Shown in pieces: positions 18,189 to 27,406 of a stretch of 64,000 nt of DNA. The position numbers were made by a program, and so were the translations under genes. Position 1 is the stretch's first letter; each line of letters starts with the position of its first letter. This DNA comes from Cupriavidus taiwanensis (GTDB taxonomy: Bacteria; Pseudomonadota; Gammaproteobacteria; Burkholderiales; Burkholderiaceae), in contig NZ_LT977070.1 of assembly GCF_900250075.1 (NCBI RefSeq), positions 3,304,480-3,368,479 of the forward strand, written 5' to 3'. The notes under the pieces are model-generated. The model made no database searches. It saw nothing but the letters and a program-made list of their open reading frames with translations, and was not told the DNA's origin.

Positions 18189-19517
18189 ATGGCAGAGAAC
18201 ATTGCAACCCCCACCGCCGCGGCGGTGATCGAACTGCGCGGCGTCGGCAAGGTCTTCCGCACCGCCAGCCAGAGCCACCGCGCCGTGCTCGAAGGCGTGG
18301 ACCTGACGCTGCGCGAGGGCGAGATCGTCGCCATGCTGGGCAAGTCCGGCTCGGGCAAGTCCACGCTGCTGCGCATCATGGCGGGGCTGGTCGGCGCCGA
18401 CCGGGGCGAGGTGCGATTCCGCGACCAGCGCCTGGCCGGCACCGCCGAAGGCATCGCCATGGTGTTCCAGTCCTTCGCGCTGTTTCCGTGGCTGACGGTA
18501 CAGCAGAACGTCGAGCTGGGACTGGAGGCGCAGGGCGTGCCCAGAACCGAGCGCGAACGCCGCGCCGAAGCCGCGATCGACATGATCGGCCTGGCCGGCT
18601 TCAACAGCGCGCTGCCGCGCGAGCTGTCGGGCGGCATGCGCCAGCGCGTGGGGATTGCGCGCGCGCTGGTGACCGAGCCCGACCTGCTGCTGATGGATGA
18701 AGCGTTCTCGGCGCTGGACGTGCTGACCGGCGAGACCCTGCGCGACGAGATGCTGGCGCTGTGGGCAAGCGGGCGCGCCAATATCCGCAGCATCCTGATC
18801 GTTTCGCACAATATCGAGGAAGCGGTGATGATGGCCGACCGCATCGTGATCCTGTCGAGCGACCCGGGCCGCATCCGCGCCGAAGTGCCGGTGGCGCTGC
18901 CGCGCCCGCGCAACCGCGACAGTGCGCAGGTACGCGCGCTGGTCGACCAGATCTACGCGCTGATGACGGCCCCGGCGGCCGAGGCGCGCGTGCCCGCGCC
19001 CGCGCGCGAGATCGGCTACCGGCTGCCGGACGCCGACATCAGCCAGATGGAAGCCATCCTGAACCTGCTGTGCGAAGCCCCGTTCCAGGGCCGCGCCGAC
19101 CTGCCCCACCTGGCCGACAAGGCCGGCCTGACCGACGACGAACTGCTGCCGGCCTGCGAAGCGCTGCAGCTGGTGCAGCTGGTGTCGATCGAGGCCGGCG
19201 ACATCGCCGCCACCGACGCGGGCCGCGCCTACTACGCCGCCGGCCCGCAGCAGCGCAAGGCCATCTTCGGGCGGCAACTGCTGGCCAACGTCGCGCTGGC
19301 CGCGCATGTGCGCCGCGAGCTGGTGGCGAGCGAAGCCGGCGAGATCCGCGAGGAGCAGGTGCTCGAGGAACTGGAGCAATTCCTCAAGCCGGCGGAGGCC
19401 GAACGCGTGCTGAGCGTGGCGATCGGTTGGGGGCGGTATGGGGAAATCTTCGAGTACAGCTACCACAGCGGGATGCTGACGTTGCCGGAGGATGAGGGGG
19501 CGGGGCACGGCGCGTGA
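18189..19517 (+). CDS. NitT/TauT-type ABC ATPase with C-terminal AAA-associated domain
   Basis: This subunit powers the fused permease upstream. The N-terminal 260 residues form an ABC ATPase with Walker A GKSGSGKST, Q-loop MVFQSFALFPWLTV, signature LSGGMRQRVGIARAL and Walker B LLLMDEAFSALD. The remaining 160 residues, beginning about EIGYRLPDADISQMEAIL, resemble the AAA-associated C-terminal domain (PF09821 by memory) found on a subset of NitT/TauT ATPases, which may sense a ligand or regulate activity. The length of 442 residues fits that two-domain class. It ends 34 bases before the converging FUSC gene. Confidence 0.88.
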   Translation: MAENIATPTAAAVIELRGVGKVFRTASQSHRAVLEGVDLTLREGEIVAMLGKSGSGKSTLLRIMAGLVGADRGEVRFRDQRLAGTAEGIAMVFQSFALFPWLTVQQNVELGLEAQGVPRTERERRAEAAIDMIGLAGFNSALPRELSGGMRQRVGIARALVTEPDLLLMDEAFSALDVLTGETLRDEMLALWASGRANIRSILIVSHNIEEAVMMADRIVILSSDPGRIRAEVPVALPRPRNRDSAQVRALVDQIYALMTAPAAEARVPAPAREIGYRLPDADISQMEAILNLLCEAPFQGRADLPHLADKAGLTDDELLPACEALQLVQLVSIEAGDIAATDAGRAYYAAGPQQRKAIFGRQLLANVALAAHVRRELVASEAGEIREEQVLEELEQFLKPAEAERVLSVAIGWGRYGEIFEYSYHSGMLTLPEDEGAGHGA

Positions 19518-19550
19518 GCCTGCCGCGCAAGGCGGACCGTAATACGGGCT

Positions 19551-21959
19551 CTACGACCGCGCCCGCATCGCCCGCCCGATCGCTCCGGTGCGCAGCGCAA
19601 TCTTGGCCGCGTCCTCGCGCAGCGCGCGCAGCCGGCGCTCCAGCACCGCGTTGGCGGGGCGGCCGGTGGAGCTTGACGTCACCCCTGCCTGTTCGCTCGA
19701 CTCGCCCGCCGCGGCGGCCTGCACCAGCGTGTCGGTGCGGCGCTTGTCGGCGGAATCGGCCAGGCGCGCGCGGCGTTCCGCGGCGGCGTCTTCCTCGGCT
19801 TCGGCCGCTTCGGGCGTGACAGTTGCGACGACCTGGTCAGGGGCCGCTTCAGCCAGCGCTTCCGGCGCCGCCTCGACTGCCGCCGCAACCGGCTTGTCGG
19901 CTTCCACCGGGACGGCCTCCTTGCGCTCCGCCGGCGCCTTGCGGATGAAGCCTGCGCCGCGGCCGCCGCCGCGCTCGTCGGCGTGCAGCCGTTCGCTGGC
20001 CACCTGCAGGCTGTGGCTGGCGGCCTCGGTGGCCTGCTCGATCGCGGCCTCGGCGGCCGGGAGATCGAGTTCCTCGTAGTGCTGGCGCACCTGGATGCGC
20101 GCCGCCGCCACGTGCGCCGCCACCAGGTAGTTCTGCACGATGAAGCGGTTCAGGTTGTCGACCGCGCGATGCCGGCTCCTGGGCTCGTCCAGCATGCGCT
20201 GGAACGACGAGATCAGCGCCGACAGGTTGTCCATGAACTGCTTGCGCTGCACGCGGTAGGCAAAGTCATCCTTGGCCCGGCGCAGCAGCAGGTCGCGCGT
20301 GGCGGCGATATAGCGGCGGTTGGCCTGCAGCACGGCCTCCACCAGCTTGGGGATGGCGCGGTATTCCCAGCTCGGCAGCACGAAGCTGAACAGCGAGGCG
20401 ATGATGCCGCCGATCACCGTATCCACCAGCCGCTCGCCCGCCACGGTGGGACTGTTCGGCATCAGCAGGTGGATCTGGATCAGCACCTGGATGCAGGCGG
20501 CGATCGCGGTGTAGCGGTATTTGATGGTGACGAAGGCGGCGCTGGCCACCAGCGACAGGAACAGCACGCCCAGCAGGATCAGCGGCTGGTGCACCACCTT
20601 CAGGATCGCGACCGAGACCACGCAGCCGATCAGCGTGCCGATCACGCGGTCGTTGTAGCGCTGCTTGGTCATGCTGAAGTTGGGCTTCAGGATCACGATG
20701 ATGGTCAGCAGGATCCAGTAGCTGTGCGACACATAAGGCAGGCGCTCGGCAATCCACAGGCCCAGCGCCACCGCCATCGACACCCGCAGCGCAAAGCGGA
20801 ACGCCGGCGAAGTCCACTTCAGGTTGTCGCGCAGCACGCTCAGCTCGTACTTCTGGCGCGTCAGGAACGGCGTCATGTCGGAGCCGGGCAGCACCTTGGC
20901 CGGTTCCACCGGCGTGCGCGAGGCCTCGTGCAGCTGGCCGATCAGCGTGATCGCGCCGCGCATCATGTCGAGCGTCTCGACCAGCGCCGTCATCGCCGCC
21001 GGGTTGATATGGTGGTGGCGCAGCTGCGCGATCTCGGCCTCGACCGCGCGCAGGCCAGGGCCGTATTCCACCGTGGCGTACGAACCGCGCCCGCGCGTGA
21101 CCTCGTAGGCGATCTCTTCGACGTCCTTGCACATCTGCATCACCAGCCCGCGCAGGTGGTCCAGCACCGGCGTGCCGGCGAAGGTCTGGCGCAGCATCGG
21201 ATAGTCGGTGTTGGTCGACAGGATGTACTCGTACAGGTCAAGCATGCGCAGGTGCACCTGCACCAGCAGCCCGTCGTGCGGGGTGCGGTTGCCGCGCAGC
21301 ACCAGGTCGCGCGCGGCCTGCTGGCGCTCGGCCACCACGATCTGCTGGCGCACCAGCTGGTTGAACTGGGCCTCGAAGTCGTTGCCGGCGTCGTAGAAGC
21401 CGGCCTTGATTTCGAGGTAGCCCGCCAGCTCGTACAGCGATTCGGCCAGCACCTGCTGCCGGGTGCGGCGCTCGGTGACCCAGCTCACCAGCATCGCGTA
21501 ACCGAGATAGGCGACCGCACCGACGCTGAACAGCGCCGCATGTTCCAGCGCGCGCCGCACCAGGAAGTCTTCGTTGATGGTGAGCGTCATCACGAACAGT
21601 GCGGCGAACTGCAGCGGCAGCGTCTTGTTGCCGTACACCGTCATCATGCCGGCCATGAACGTCACCAGCACCAGCAGGAACGGCATCACGCGCGGGAACG
21701 GCGTGGCCAGCGCCACCACCAGCGTGACCACGCTGCACAGCAGCACGCTGGCCAGCATCTCGTTGAACTTGTGGTTCAGCGGGCTCGGCAGATCCATCAG
21801 GCTGGTGCACAGCGCGCCCATCGACACCACCATGGCGGTGGGCAGGTCGCTGAAATGCAGCGCGATCAGCGTCGCGCCGATCACGCCCGTGGCCGAGCGC
21901 AGCCCCCGGTACACATAGTGCGAATACAGGAAGGTGCGGGGATCGTGCGCGTATTGCAT
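19551..21959 (-). CDS. FUSC-family inner-membrane protein (YccS/AaeB-like)
   Basis: This 802-residue protein has two sets of hydrophobic helices (roughly residues 15-165 and 385-530), each followed by long soluble helical segments. This is the FUSC duplicated architecture of YccS and of AaeB-type aromatic-acid exporters. Motifs such as YWILLTIIVILKPNFSMTKQRYNDRVIGTLIG in the second membrane half are typical. The C-terminal 150 residues are Ala/Glu/Pro-rich, low-complexity and probably disordered, more than is usual. No membrane-fusion partner or regulator gene is adjacent, so an export function is only a possibility. It is convergent with the ABC operon. Confidence 0.85.
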   Translation of the reverse strand: MQYAHDPRTFLYSHYVYRGLRSATGVIGATLIALHFSDLPTAMVVSMGALCTSLMDLPSPLNHKFNEMLASVLLCSVVTLVVALATPFPRVMPFLLVLVTFMAGMMTVYGNKTLPLQFAALFVMTLTINEDFLVRRALEHAALFSVGAVAYLGYAMLVSWVTERRTRQQVLAESLYELAGYLEIKAGFYDAGNDFEAQFNQLVRQQIVVAERQQAARDLVLRGNRTPHDGLLVQVHLRMLDLYEYILSTNTDYPMLRQTFAGTPVLDHLRGLVMQMCKDVEEIAYEVTRGRGSYATVEYGPGLRAVEAEIAQLRHHHINPAAMTALVETLDMMRGAITLIGQLHEASRTPVEPAKVLPGSDMTPFLTRQKYELSVLRDNLKWTSPAFRFALRVSMAVALGLWIAERLPYVSHSYWILLTIIVILKPNFSMTKQRYNDRVIGTLIGCVVSVAILKVVHQPLILLGVLFLSLVASAAFVTIKYRYTAIAACIQVLIQIHLLMPNSPTVAGERLVDTVIGGIIASLFSFVLPSWEYRAIPKLVEAVLQANRRYIAATRDLLLRRAKDDFAYRVQRKQFMDNLSALISSFQRMLDEPRSRHRAVDNLNRFIVQNYLVAAHVAAARIQVRQHYEELDLPAAEAAIEQATEAASHSLQVASERLHADERGGGRGAGFIRKAPAERKEAVPVEADKPVAAAVEAAPEALAEAAPDQVVATVTPEAAEAEEDAAAERRARLADSADKRRTDTLVQAAAAGESSEQAGVTSSSTGRPANAVLERRLRALREDAAKIALRTGAIGRAMRARS

Positions 21960-22024
21960 GCAGCGGGAACGTTGGACTGCGGTGGCGGTAGCGGTATCCG
22001 GTGTCGCGGCGAAAGAAGACTAGC

Positions 22025-23839
22025 TCACTGGCCCAGCCAGCGCGAGCGCGCCGCATGCCGCCCGCCCTCCGCCTTGAGCTTGAACTGCGCCGCCGGCTCG
22101 CGCGCCAGCGTCACCGGCAGCGCCTGCAGCTCGTCGCGGCGGAAGGCGTGCAGCTCGATGCGGTCGCCGGGGCGGTAGCGCGCCAGCAGCTTGTCGAGCT
22201 GGCCCGGCGCCATGCGCACGCCGTCGACGGCAACCAGCAGGTCGCCTGCGGACAGCCCTGCGGCCTGCGCGGCGCCGCCATCGAGCACCTGGGTCACGCG
22301 CACCCAGCCGTCCTCGGTCTTGACCTTGATCCCCAGCGCGGCGGTGCGCGCCGGCTTCTGCGCCTCGGCCTTGATTCCGAACGCCTTGAACAGCGGCGGC
22401 AGCGGCAACTCGCCGGTGCCTTCGGTCAGCGCACGCAGGAGCGGCCCCATGCGCAGGCCCGTGACTTCATCGAACAGCGCATGGACCTCGGCCTCGGTCA
22501 CGCCGCGCTGCACCGCGTCCGGCGCATAGAAGCCGCGGCCGTAGCCGCGCCACAGCGCGCGCATGACATCGTCGAGCGAGCGCCGCCCGCGGGTCTTGTC
22601 GCGGATGGTCAGGTCCAGCACCAGCGCCACCAGCGCGCCCTTGGTGTAGTAGCTGACGATGGCGTTGGGCGCATTCTCGTCCTGGCGGTAGTACTTGGTC
22701 CAGGCATCGAACGAGCTTTCGGCCACGCTCTGCTTGGTGCGGCCGTTGCCGCGCAGCACGCCGTTCCAGGTCTTGGCCAGCATCTCGACATACTGCGCCT
22801 CGGTGACGCAGCCCGAGCGCACCAGCACCAGGTCGTCGTAGTAGCTGGTAAAGCCCTCGAACAGCCACAGCAGCGGCGTGTAGGTTTCCTGCGCCAGCCG
22901 GTACGGCACGAATGCGGCCGGCTTGATGCGCTTGACGTTCCAGGTGTGGAAATACTCGTGGCTGCACAGCCCGAGGAAGGTGCGGTAGCCCTCGCTGGTT
23001 TCGCTGTTGCCGCGCACCGGCAGGTCGTTGCGCGAGCAGATCAGCGCGGTGCTGGCGCGATGCTCCAGGCCGCCGTAGCCGTCGCTGGTGACCATGGTCA
23101 TGAACACGTAGCGGCGGTTGCTGTCCAGGAACGGCGCCTGCGCGGTGCGCGGCTCGAACAGCCGGATCTGGGTCTCGCAGATGCGCTTCAGGTCGCGGCA
23201 CACGCGCTCGAGATCCAGTTGCGGCACGCGCCCGGTGAAGACCACGTCGTGCTGCGCGCCGCAGGCGCGGAAGCTGGCCAGCTGGAAGGTGCCCATCTCG
23301 ACCGGGTGGTCGACCAGTTCGTCGTAGTCGGCCACCTGGTAGCGGCCGAAGCCGTAGCGCTTGGCCCCGTCGCGTCCCGGCGCCTCGCGCATGGCGGTGG
23401 CCACGCGCCAGTCGCGGTAGGCCTCGCCCGCGGGCGCGTGGATGTCGACGGTGCAGGGCCGCTCGGCCTGCCCCTCCACGCACAGGAACACCGAGCTGCC
23501 GTTGAAGAAGCCGTGGGTGGTGTCCAGGTGCGCGGCGCGCACCGACAGGTCCCAGGCGTAGACCTCGTAGCTGAGCGTCAGCGGGCCGTCGGCCAGGGCG
23601 ACGGGCGCGGCCTGCCAGCGCTGCTTGTCGAGCTTGCTCAGCGCGATCTCGCGCCCGCCCGCGTCGGCGCGGATGCGCACGATATTGCGCGCGAAGTCCC
23701 GGATCATGTAGCTGCCGGGAATCCACGCCGGCAGCAAGAAACACTGCCCGGCCGGATCGGGCTCGCTCACGGTGACGGTAACGGCAAACAGGTGCGCTTC
23801 AGGCTGAAGCGGGGCGATGGCGTAGCGGATCGGCGTCAT
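22025..23839 (-). CDS. M61-family (glycyl aminopeptidase-like) metallopeptidase with PDZ domain
   Basis: This 604-residue enzyme belongs to the M61 family. The zinc-binding motif HEYFH lies at about residues 294-298 within LCSHEYFHTWNVKRIKP, with the downstream Glu in LLWLFEGFTSYYDDLVL completing the gluzincin site. The N-terminal beta domain contains AWIPGSYMIRDFARNI, and a C-terminal PDZ domain spans roughly residues 505-590 (VTQVLDGGAAQAAGLSAGDLLVAVDG). No signal peptide is visible, so it is probably cytoplasmic. The start at 23839 gives MTPIRYAIAPL, matching relatives; longer frames upstream are unsupported. Substrates of bacterial M61 enzymes are poorly known. Confidence 0.92.
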   Translation of the reverse strand: MTPIRYAIAPLQPEAHLFAVTVTVSEPDPAGQCFLLPAWIPGSYMIRDFARNIVRIRADAGGREIALSKLDKQRWQAAPVALADGPLTLSYEVYAWDLSVRAAHLDTTHGFFNGSSVFLCVEGQAERPCTVDIHAPAGEAYRDWRVATAMREAPGRDGAKRYGFGRYQVADYDELVDHPVEMGTFQLASFRACGAQHDVVFTGRVPQLDLERVCRDLKRICETQIRLFEPRTAQAPFLDSNRRYVFMTMVTSDGYGGLEHRASTALICSRNDLPVRGNSETSEGYRTFLGLCSHEYFHTWNVKRIKPAAFVPYRLAQETYTPLLWLFEGFTSYYDDLVLVRSGCVTEAQYVEMLAKTWNGVLRGNGRTKQSVAESSFDAWTKYYRQDENAPNAIVSYYTKGALVALVLDLTIRDKTRGRRSLDDVMRALWRGYGRGFYAPDAVQRGVTEAEVHALFDEVTGLRMGPLLRALTEGTGELPLPPLFKAFGIKAEAQKPARTAALGIKVKTEDGWVRVTQVLDGGAAQAAGLSAGDLLVAVDGVRMAPGQLDKLLARYRPGDRIELHAFRRDELQALPVTLAREPAAQFKLKAEGGRHAARSRWLGQ

Positions 23840-23922
23840 GGGCAGGATTGTAACGTCGGCGCTGCATGCAGCGCCGACGCGGGGAGGCGCGGGACAAGGC
23901 CGGCAAAGCGGCCTGGTGCTGC

Positions 23923-24927
23923 TCAGCCGCGATTCACATCCACCACCACGCGCCCGCGCATGGCGCCTTCCATGATCTTGCGGCCGGCGTCGATGGCTTC
24001 GCCCAGGCCGATCTCGCGCGTCAGCGCATTGAGCCGGTCCGGCTCCAGGTCGCTGGCCAGGCGCTGCCAGGCCTGTTCGCGCAGCGGCATCGCCGCCATC
24101 ACGCTGTCGATGCCATGCAGCGTGATGCCGCGCAGGATGAAGGGCGCCACCGAGCCCGGGAAGTCCAGCCCCTGCGCCAGCCCGCACGCCGTCACCACGC
24201 CGCCGTAGCGCACCTGCGCGCAGGCATTGACCAGCGTGTGCGAGCCCACCGAATCGATCACCGCGGCCCAGCGTTCCTTCTGCATTGGCTTGCCGGGCAC
24301 GCCCAGCTCGGCGCGGTCGATCACGTCGTCGGCGCCCAGCGCCTTCAGGAAATCCGCCTCGCGCGTCTTGCCGGTCGAAGCCACCACCTGGTAGCCCAGC
24401 TTGCTCAGCAGCGCGATCGCCACCGAACCGACCCCGCCCGAGGCCCCGGTCACCAGCACCTCGCCGTCGCCGGGGCGCACCGGGCCGTTGACGCCACCGC
24501 GCTCCAGCGCCAGCACCGACAGCATCGCGGTATAGCCAGCGGTGCCGATCGCCATGGCCTGGCGCGTGGTGAAGGCCGCGGGCAGCGGCACCAGCCAGTC
24601 GCCCTTCAGGCGCGCGCGCTGCGCCAGGCAGCCCCAGTGGGTCTCGCCCACGCCGTACCCGTTCAGCACCACCTTGTCGCCGGCCTTCCAGCGCGGATGC
24701 GCGGACTCAAGCACCGTGCCGGCACCATCGATGCCCGCCACCATCGGCCACTTGCGCACCACCGGCGAGCGCCCGGTGATGGCCAGGCCGTCCTTGAAGT
24801 TGATGGTGGAGTAATCGACGGCAACCAGCACGTCGCCATCGGCCGGCAACTGGGCTTCGTCGAGGGTGGCCAGGTTGGCCTGGGTGGCGCCGTCAGCCTG
24901 GGTCAGCAGCACTGCCTGGAAAGTCAT
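23923..24927 (-). CDS. acuI: Acrylyl-CoA reductase-type NADPH oxidoreductase (AcuI/YhdH)
   Basis: This 334-residue medium-chain reductase matches AcuI/YhdH, which reduces acryloyl-CoA to propionyl-CoA with NADPH. Supporting segments are VDYSTINFKDGLAITGRSP at the N-terminus, the nucleotide-binding TGASGGVGSVAIALLSKLGY, VASTGKTREADFLKALGADDVIDR and the C-terminal IGLGEAIDAGRKIMEGAMRGRVVVDV. There are no structural zinc cysteines, as expected. ATG 24927 is preceded by AAGGAGACACC, a strong site, and is preferred over an upstream Met. It lies downstream of dsbC but is separated by a strong hairpin, so it probably has its own promoter. Confidence 0.88.
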   Translation of the reverse strand: MTFQAVLLTQADGATQANLATLDEAQLPADGDVLVAVDYSTINFKDGLAITGRSPVVRKWPMVAGIDGAGTVLESAHPRWKAGDKVVLNGYGVGETHWGCLAQRARLKGDWLVPLPAAFTTRQAMAIGTAGYTAMLSVLALERGGVNGPVRPGDGEVLVTGASGGVGSVAIALLSKLGYQVVASTGKTREADFLKALGADDVIDRAELGVPGKPMQKERWAAVIDSVGSHTLVNACAQVRYGGVVTACGLAQGLDFPGSVAPFILRGITLHGIDSVMAAMPLREQAWQRLASDLEPDRLNALTREIGLGEAIDAGRKIMEGAMRGRVVVDVNRG

Positions 24928-24985
24928 GGTGTCTCCTTGGTCGCCTGGCGGCGATCGCATGCAATGAGGGGAAAGGCAGAAAGCA

Positions 24986-25011
24986 CGACGGCCGGACAGG
25001 TCCGGCCGTCG
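24986..25011 (-). terminator. Hairpin after dsbC
   Basis: CGACGGCCGGAC (24986-24997) and GTCCGGCCGTCG (25000-25011) form a perfect 12-bp stem with a 2-base centre. On the minus strand it is followed by TGCTTTCTGCC, a poor U-run. It lies 29 bases after the dsbC stop and is a plausible terminator for dsbC or a barrier before acuI. Confidence 0.6.
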
Positions 25012-25039
25012 CTCGAGCCGGGACAGGTCCGGCGCACGT

Positions 25040-25798
25040 TTATTTCTTGATGCTGGCGAGCTTGCGTTCCAGCGTGGCGACGTCCGCCGCGCCGGGGATG
25101 CGGGTGCCGTCGGTGAAGAACACCGCCGGCGTGCCGGTCACGTTCATGCTGTGGCCCAAGGCCAGGTTCTCTTCCAGCGGGGTCTTGCAGCTGCCGTTGC
25201 CGGTCAGCGCCACCTGCTTGAGCATCCAGTCGCGCCAGGCCTTGGTGCGGTCGGCCGCGCACCAGACCTGCTTCGACTTGGTCTCCGAATCCGGCGACAG
25301 CACCGGGTACAGGAAGGTGTACACGGTGATGTTGTCCATCTGCTGGAAGGTCTGCTCGATGCGCTTGCAGTAGCCGCAGTTGGGATCGGAGAACACCGCG
25401 ATCTGGCGGCTGCCATCGCCCTTGGACCACTTGATCGCGCGCGCCAGCGGCAGGTCCGACCACTTGATGCGGTTGATCTCGGCCAGCCGCTCCTCGGTCA
25501 GGTTGGTGCCGGTGCGGGTATCGATCATCTCGCCGTTCAGGATGTAGCGGCCGGTGGCATCCGTGTACACCACCTGGCCGCCGATATTGGCTTCGAACAG
25601 GCCCGGCACCGGGGTCTTGCCGACGCTCTTCACTTCGGCGCGGCCGCCCAGCATCTTCTGCAGCGACTCCTTGATGCGGTCGGTGCCGGGCTCGCCCGCC
25701 GCCATGGCGTGCAGCGCGAAGCCGGCCGCGGCCAGCCCGCCGGCGATGGCGGTGAGGGTGGCGTAGACGGCGGGACGGCGGCGCAGGGATGGGAACAT
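25040..25798 (-). CDS. dsbC: Periplasmic disulfide isomerase DsbC
   Basis: DsbC corrects wrong disulfides in exported proteins. The 252-residue protein has an N-terminal signal peptide ending around ALHAMA, an N-terminal dimerisation domain with EANIGGQVVYTDATGRYILNGEMID, and a thioredoxin-fold catalytic domain with the active site CGYC at residues 141-144 (DPNCGYCKR). The cis-Pro loop is VTGTPAVFFTDG. A second cysteine pair (VWCAAD and NGSCKTPL) matches the structural disulfide of DsbC. It lies 58 bases downstream of the UbiH-family gene on the same strand. A partner DsbD is not in this window. Confidence 0.95.
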   Translation of the reverse strand: MFPSLRRRPAVYATLTAIAGGLAAAGFALHAMAAGEPGTDRIKESLQKMLGGRAEVKSVGKTPVPGLFEANIGGQVVYTDATGRYILNGEMIDTRTGTNLTEERLAEINRIKWSDLPLARAIKWSKGDGSRQIAVFSDPNCGYCKRIEQTFQQMDNITVYTFLYPVLSPDSETKSKQVWCAADRTKAWRDWMLKQVALTGNGSCKTPLEENLALGHSMNVTGTPAVFFTDGTRIPGAADVATLERKLASIKK

Positions 25799-25856
25799 GT
25801 GGACTCCAGGGGATTCGGTAAGGGGGCGTACGGGGGAGCGGACAGTGCGTGCGAAC

Positions 25857-27146
25857 CTAGCCGAGCGCGCGCCCGATCAGCAAGCGCTTGAGCAGCGTCT
25901 GTCCGCCGACCGCGCGCATGCCGGTATTGCGCACCACCCGCGCCACGCTGCCCGGCAGCGAGAACAGCCGGTGCAGCCCGTCGGTGGCGGCGGTCAGCGA
26001 CAACAGGTCGGTGGCGCGCGCACGCTCGTAGCGGCGCAGCAGGCGCAGGTCGCCTTCGCTGCGGAAAGGTTCTTTGTCGGCCATCACGCGCCCAAGTTCC
26101 GCGACGTCGCGCAGGCCCAGGTTCATGCCCTGGCCGGCCAGCGGATGCACCACGTGGGCGGCGTCGCCCACCAGCGCCACGTGCGGCTGCACGAACTGGT
26201 CGGCACGTTGCAGCACCAGCGGGAAGCCCTGCGCAGAGGTCACGCAGCGCAGCGTGCCGAACTGCGCCCCGACCGCGCCGCTGGCGCCCTGCATCACCGT
26301 GGCGGCCAGCGCCTCCGGCGACAGCGCCAGCAGTTCGCGCGCGTGGGCCTCGTCGGCGGACCAGACCATCGACACATGGTTGTCCGGCAGCGGCAGCATG
26401 GCCAGCACCTCGCCGTTGGCGGGCTCCTCGTCGGCCATCAGCTTTTCCGGCGCGCCCAGGAACCACTGCCAGGCGGTTTCATGGTGCGGCCGCTCACACG
26501 CAAAATTGGCGACCACGCCAAGCTGGCGGTACTTGCGCGTGCTGACGCCGATATGGCATTGCTGGCGCAGCCACGAGCGCGCGCCGTCGGCGCCGATCGC
26601 CAGCGCGGCGCGCACCTTGCCGCCGTTGTCCAGCGTCAGGGTGATGCCGTCGGGGTCTCGCTCGCACACGCTGGCGGTGCCGTCGTGCCACGTCACCTGG
26701 TGCTGGAAGCCCAGCGCGGTGTCGAGCGCGCGCTCGACCAGCCGCGACTCGATGATCCAAGCCAGCTGCGGTACCGCCGCGGCATACGCGGAAAAATGCA
26801 GGTCGCCGTCGAAGCTGGGCGAGGTCTCGGCGGCGCTGACGTCGCCGAACACGCGCATGTCGCGCACCGGCTGAATCCGCGCCGGGTCCAGCGCCTCCCA
26901 CACGCGCATGCGCTCGAGCAGCGCCTGCGAGCTGGCGGAGAAGGCGTAGATGCGGCTGTCCCAGTCGTCCGGCCCGGCGCTGGCCGCGGCGCGCGCCGGC
27001 TTCGGCGCGATCAGCGCGACGTCCATGCCCTGCTGGGCCAGCAGCAGCGCGCAGGACTTGCCGACGATGCCGCCACCGACGACGGCAACCTGGAAAGCGG
27101 AGGATTTGCGCGCGGCAGGTCGCGCGGACGCGTGGGATCGGGTCAT
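25857..27146 (-). CDS. UbiH/UbiF/COQ6-family FAD-dependent hydroxylase
   Basis: This 429-residue flavoprotein should hydroxylate the aromatic ring of a ubiquinone precursor. The three family motifs are present: the ADP-binding VAVVGGGIVGKSCALLLAQQG near residue 21, the NADPH/FAD DG motif AIGADGARSWLRQQ, and the ribityl-binding VALVGDAAHVVHPLAGQGMNLGLRD. The specific ring position (C5, C6 or C1) cannot be told from motifs alone; a UbiH-like role is likely because the context gene dsbC follows it in many betaproteobacteria. The start at 27146 gives a 19-residue basic, Ser/Ala-rich leader before the flavin fold. Confidence 0.88.
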   Translation of the reverse strand: MTRSHASARPAARKSSAFQVAVVGGGIVGKSCALLLAQQGMDVALIAPKPARAAASAGPDDWDSRIYAFSASSQALLERMRVWEALDPARIQPVRDMRVFGDVSAAETSPSFDGDLHFSAYAAAVPQLAWIIESRLVERALDTALGFQHQVTWHDGTASVCERDPDGITLTLDNGGKVRAALAIGADGARSWLRQQCHIGVSTRKYRQLGVVANFACERPHHETAWQWFLGAPEKLMADEEPANGEVLAMLPLPDNHVSMVWSADEAHARELLALSPEALAATVMQGASGAVGAQFGTLRCVTSAQGFPLVLQRADQFVQPHVALVGDAAHVVHPLAGQGMNLGLRDVAELGRVMADKEPFRSEGDLRLLRRYERARATDLLSLTAATDGLHRLFSLPGSVARVVRNTGMRAVGGQTLLKRLLIGRALG

Positions 27147-27406
27147 GGCTGGATTATAGCCACGTCACTCAGGAGCCCCGTCCGAGCCGGTCCGCCGCTA
27201 CGAAAGCGGCCCGCCCGGCGCACCGGGACACCTTTGGGCAAGCCTCCGACAGTACCCGTCTCATTGGCTCGTTCCTTATATCCACAGGTCATAAGGCTTA
27301 GAACAAAACAATAGGACAAGCCTTGCCGCCCACGGATGGGCGCGAGCCTATATTGAAACGAAATATTTCTGGCCGGGGAACTCACCACCTGAAGGGAGGT
27401 GGACCA

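Noticed and set aside
17436..19508. A 690-codon minus-strand open frame opposite the ABC transporter genes
   Set aside because: It is His/Arg/Gln-rich low-complexity antisense sequence; the plus strand encodes unmistakable ABC motifs.
19983..24208. Two plus-strand frames of more than 700 codons opposite the FUSC and M61 genes
   Set aside because: Both are antisense to well-supported genes and show no fold-like pattern.
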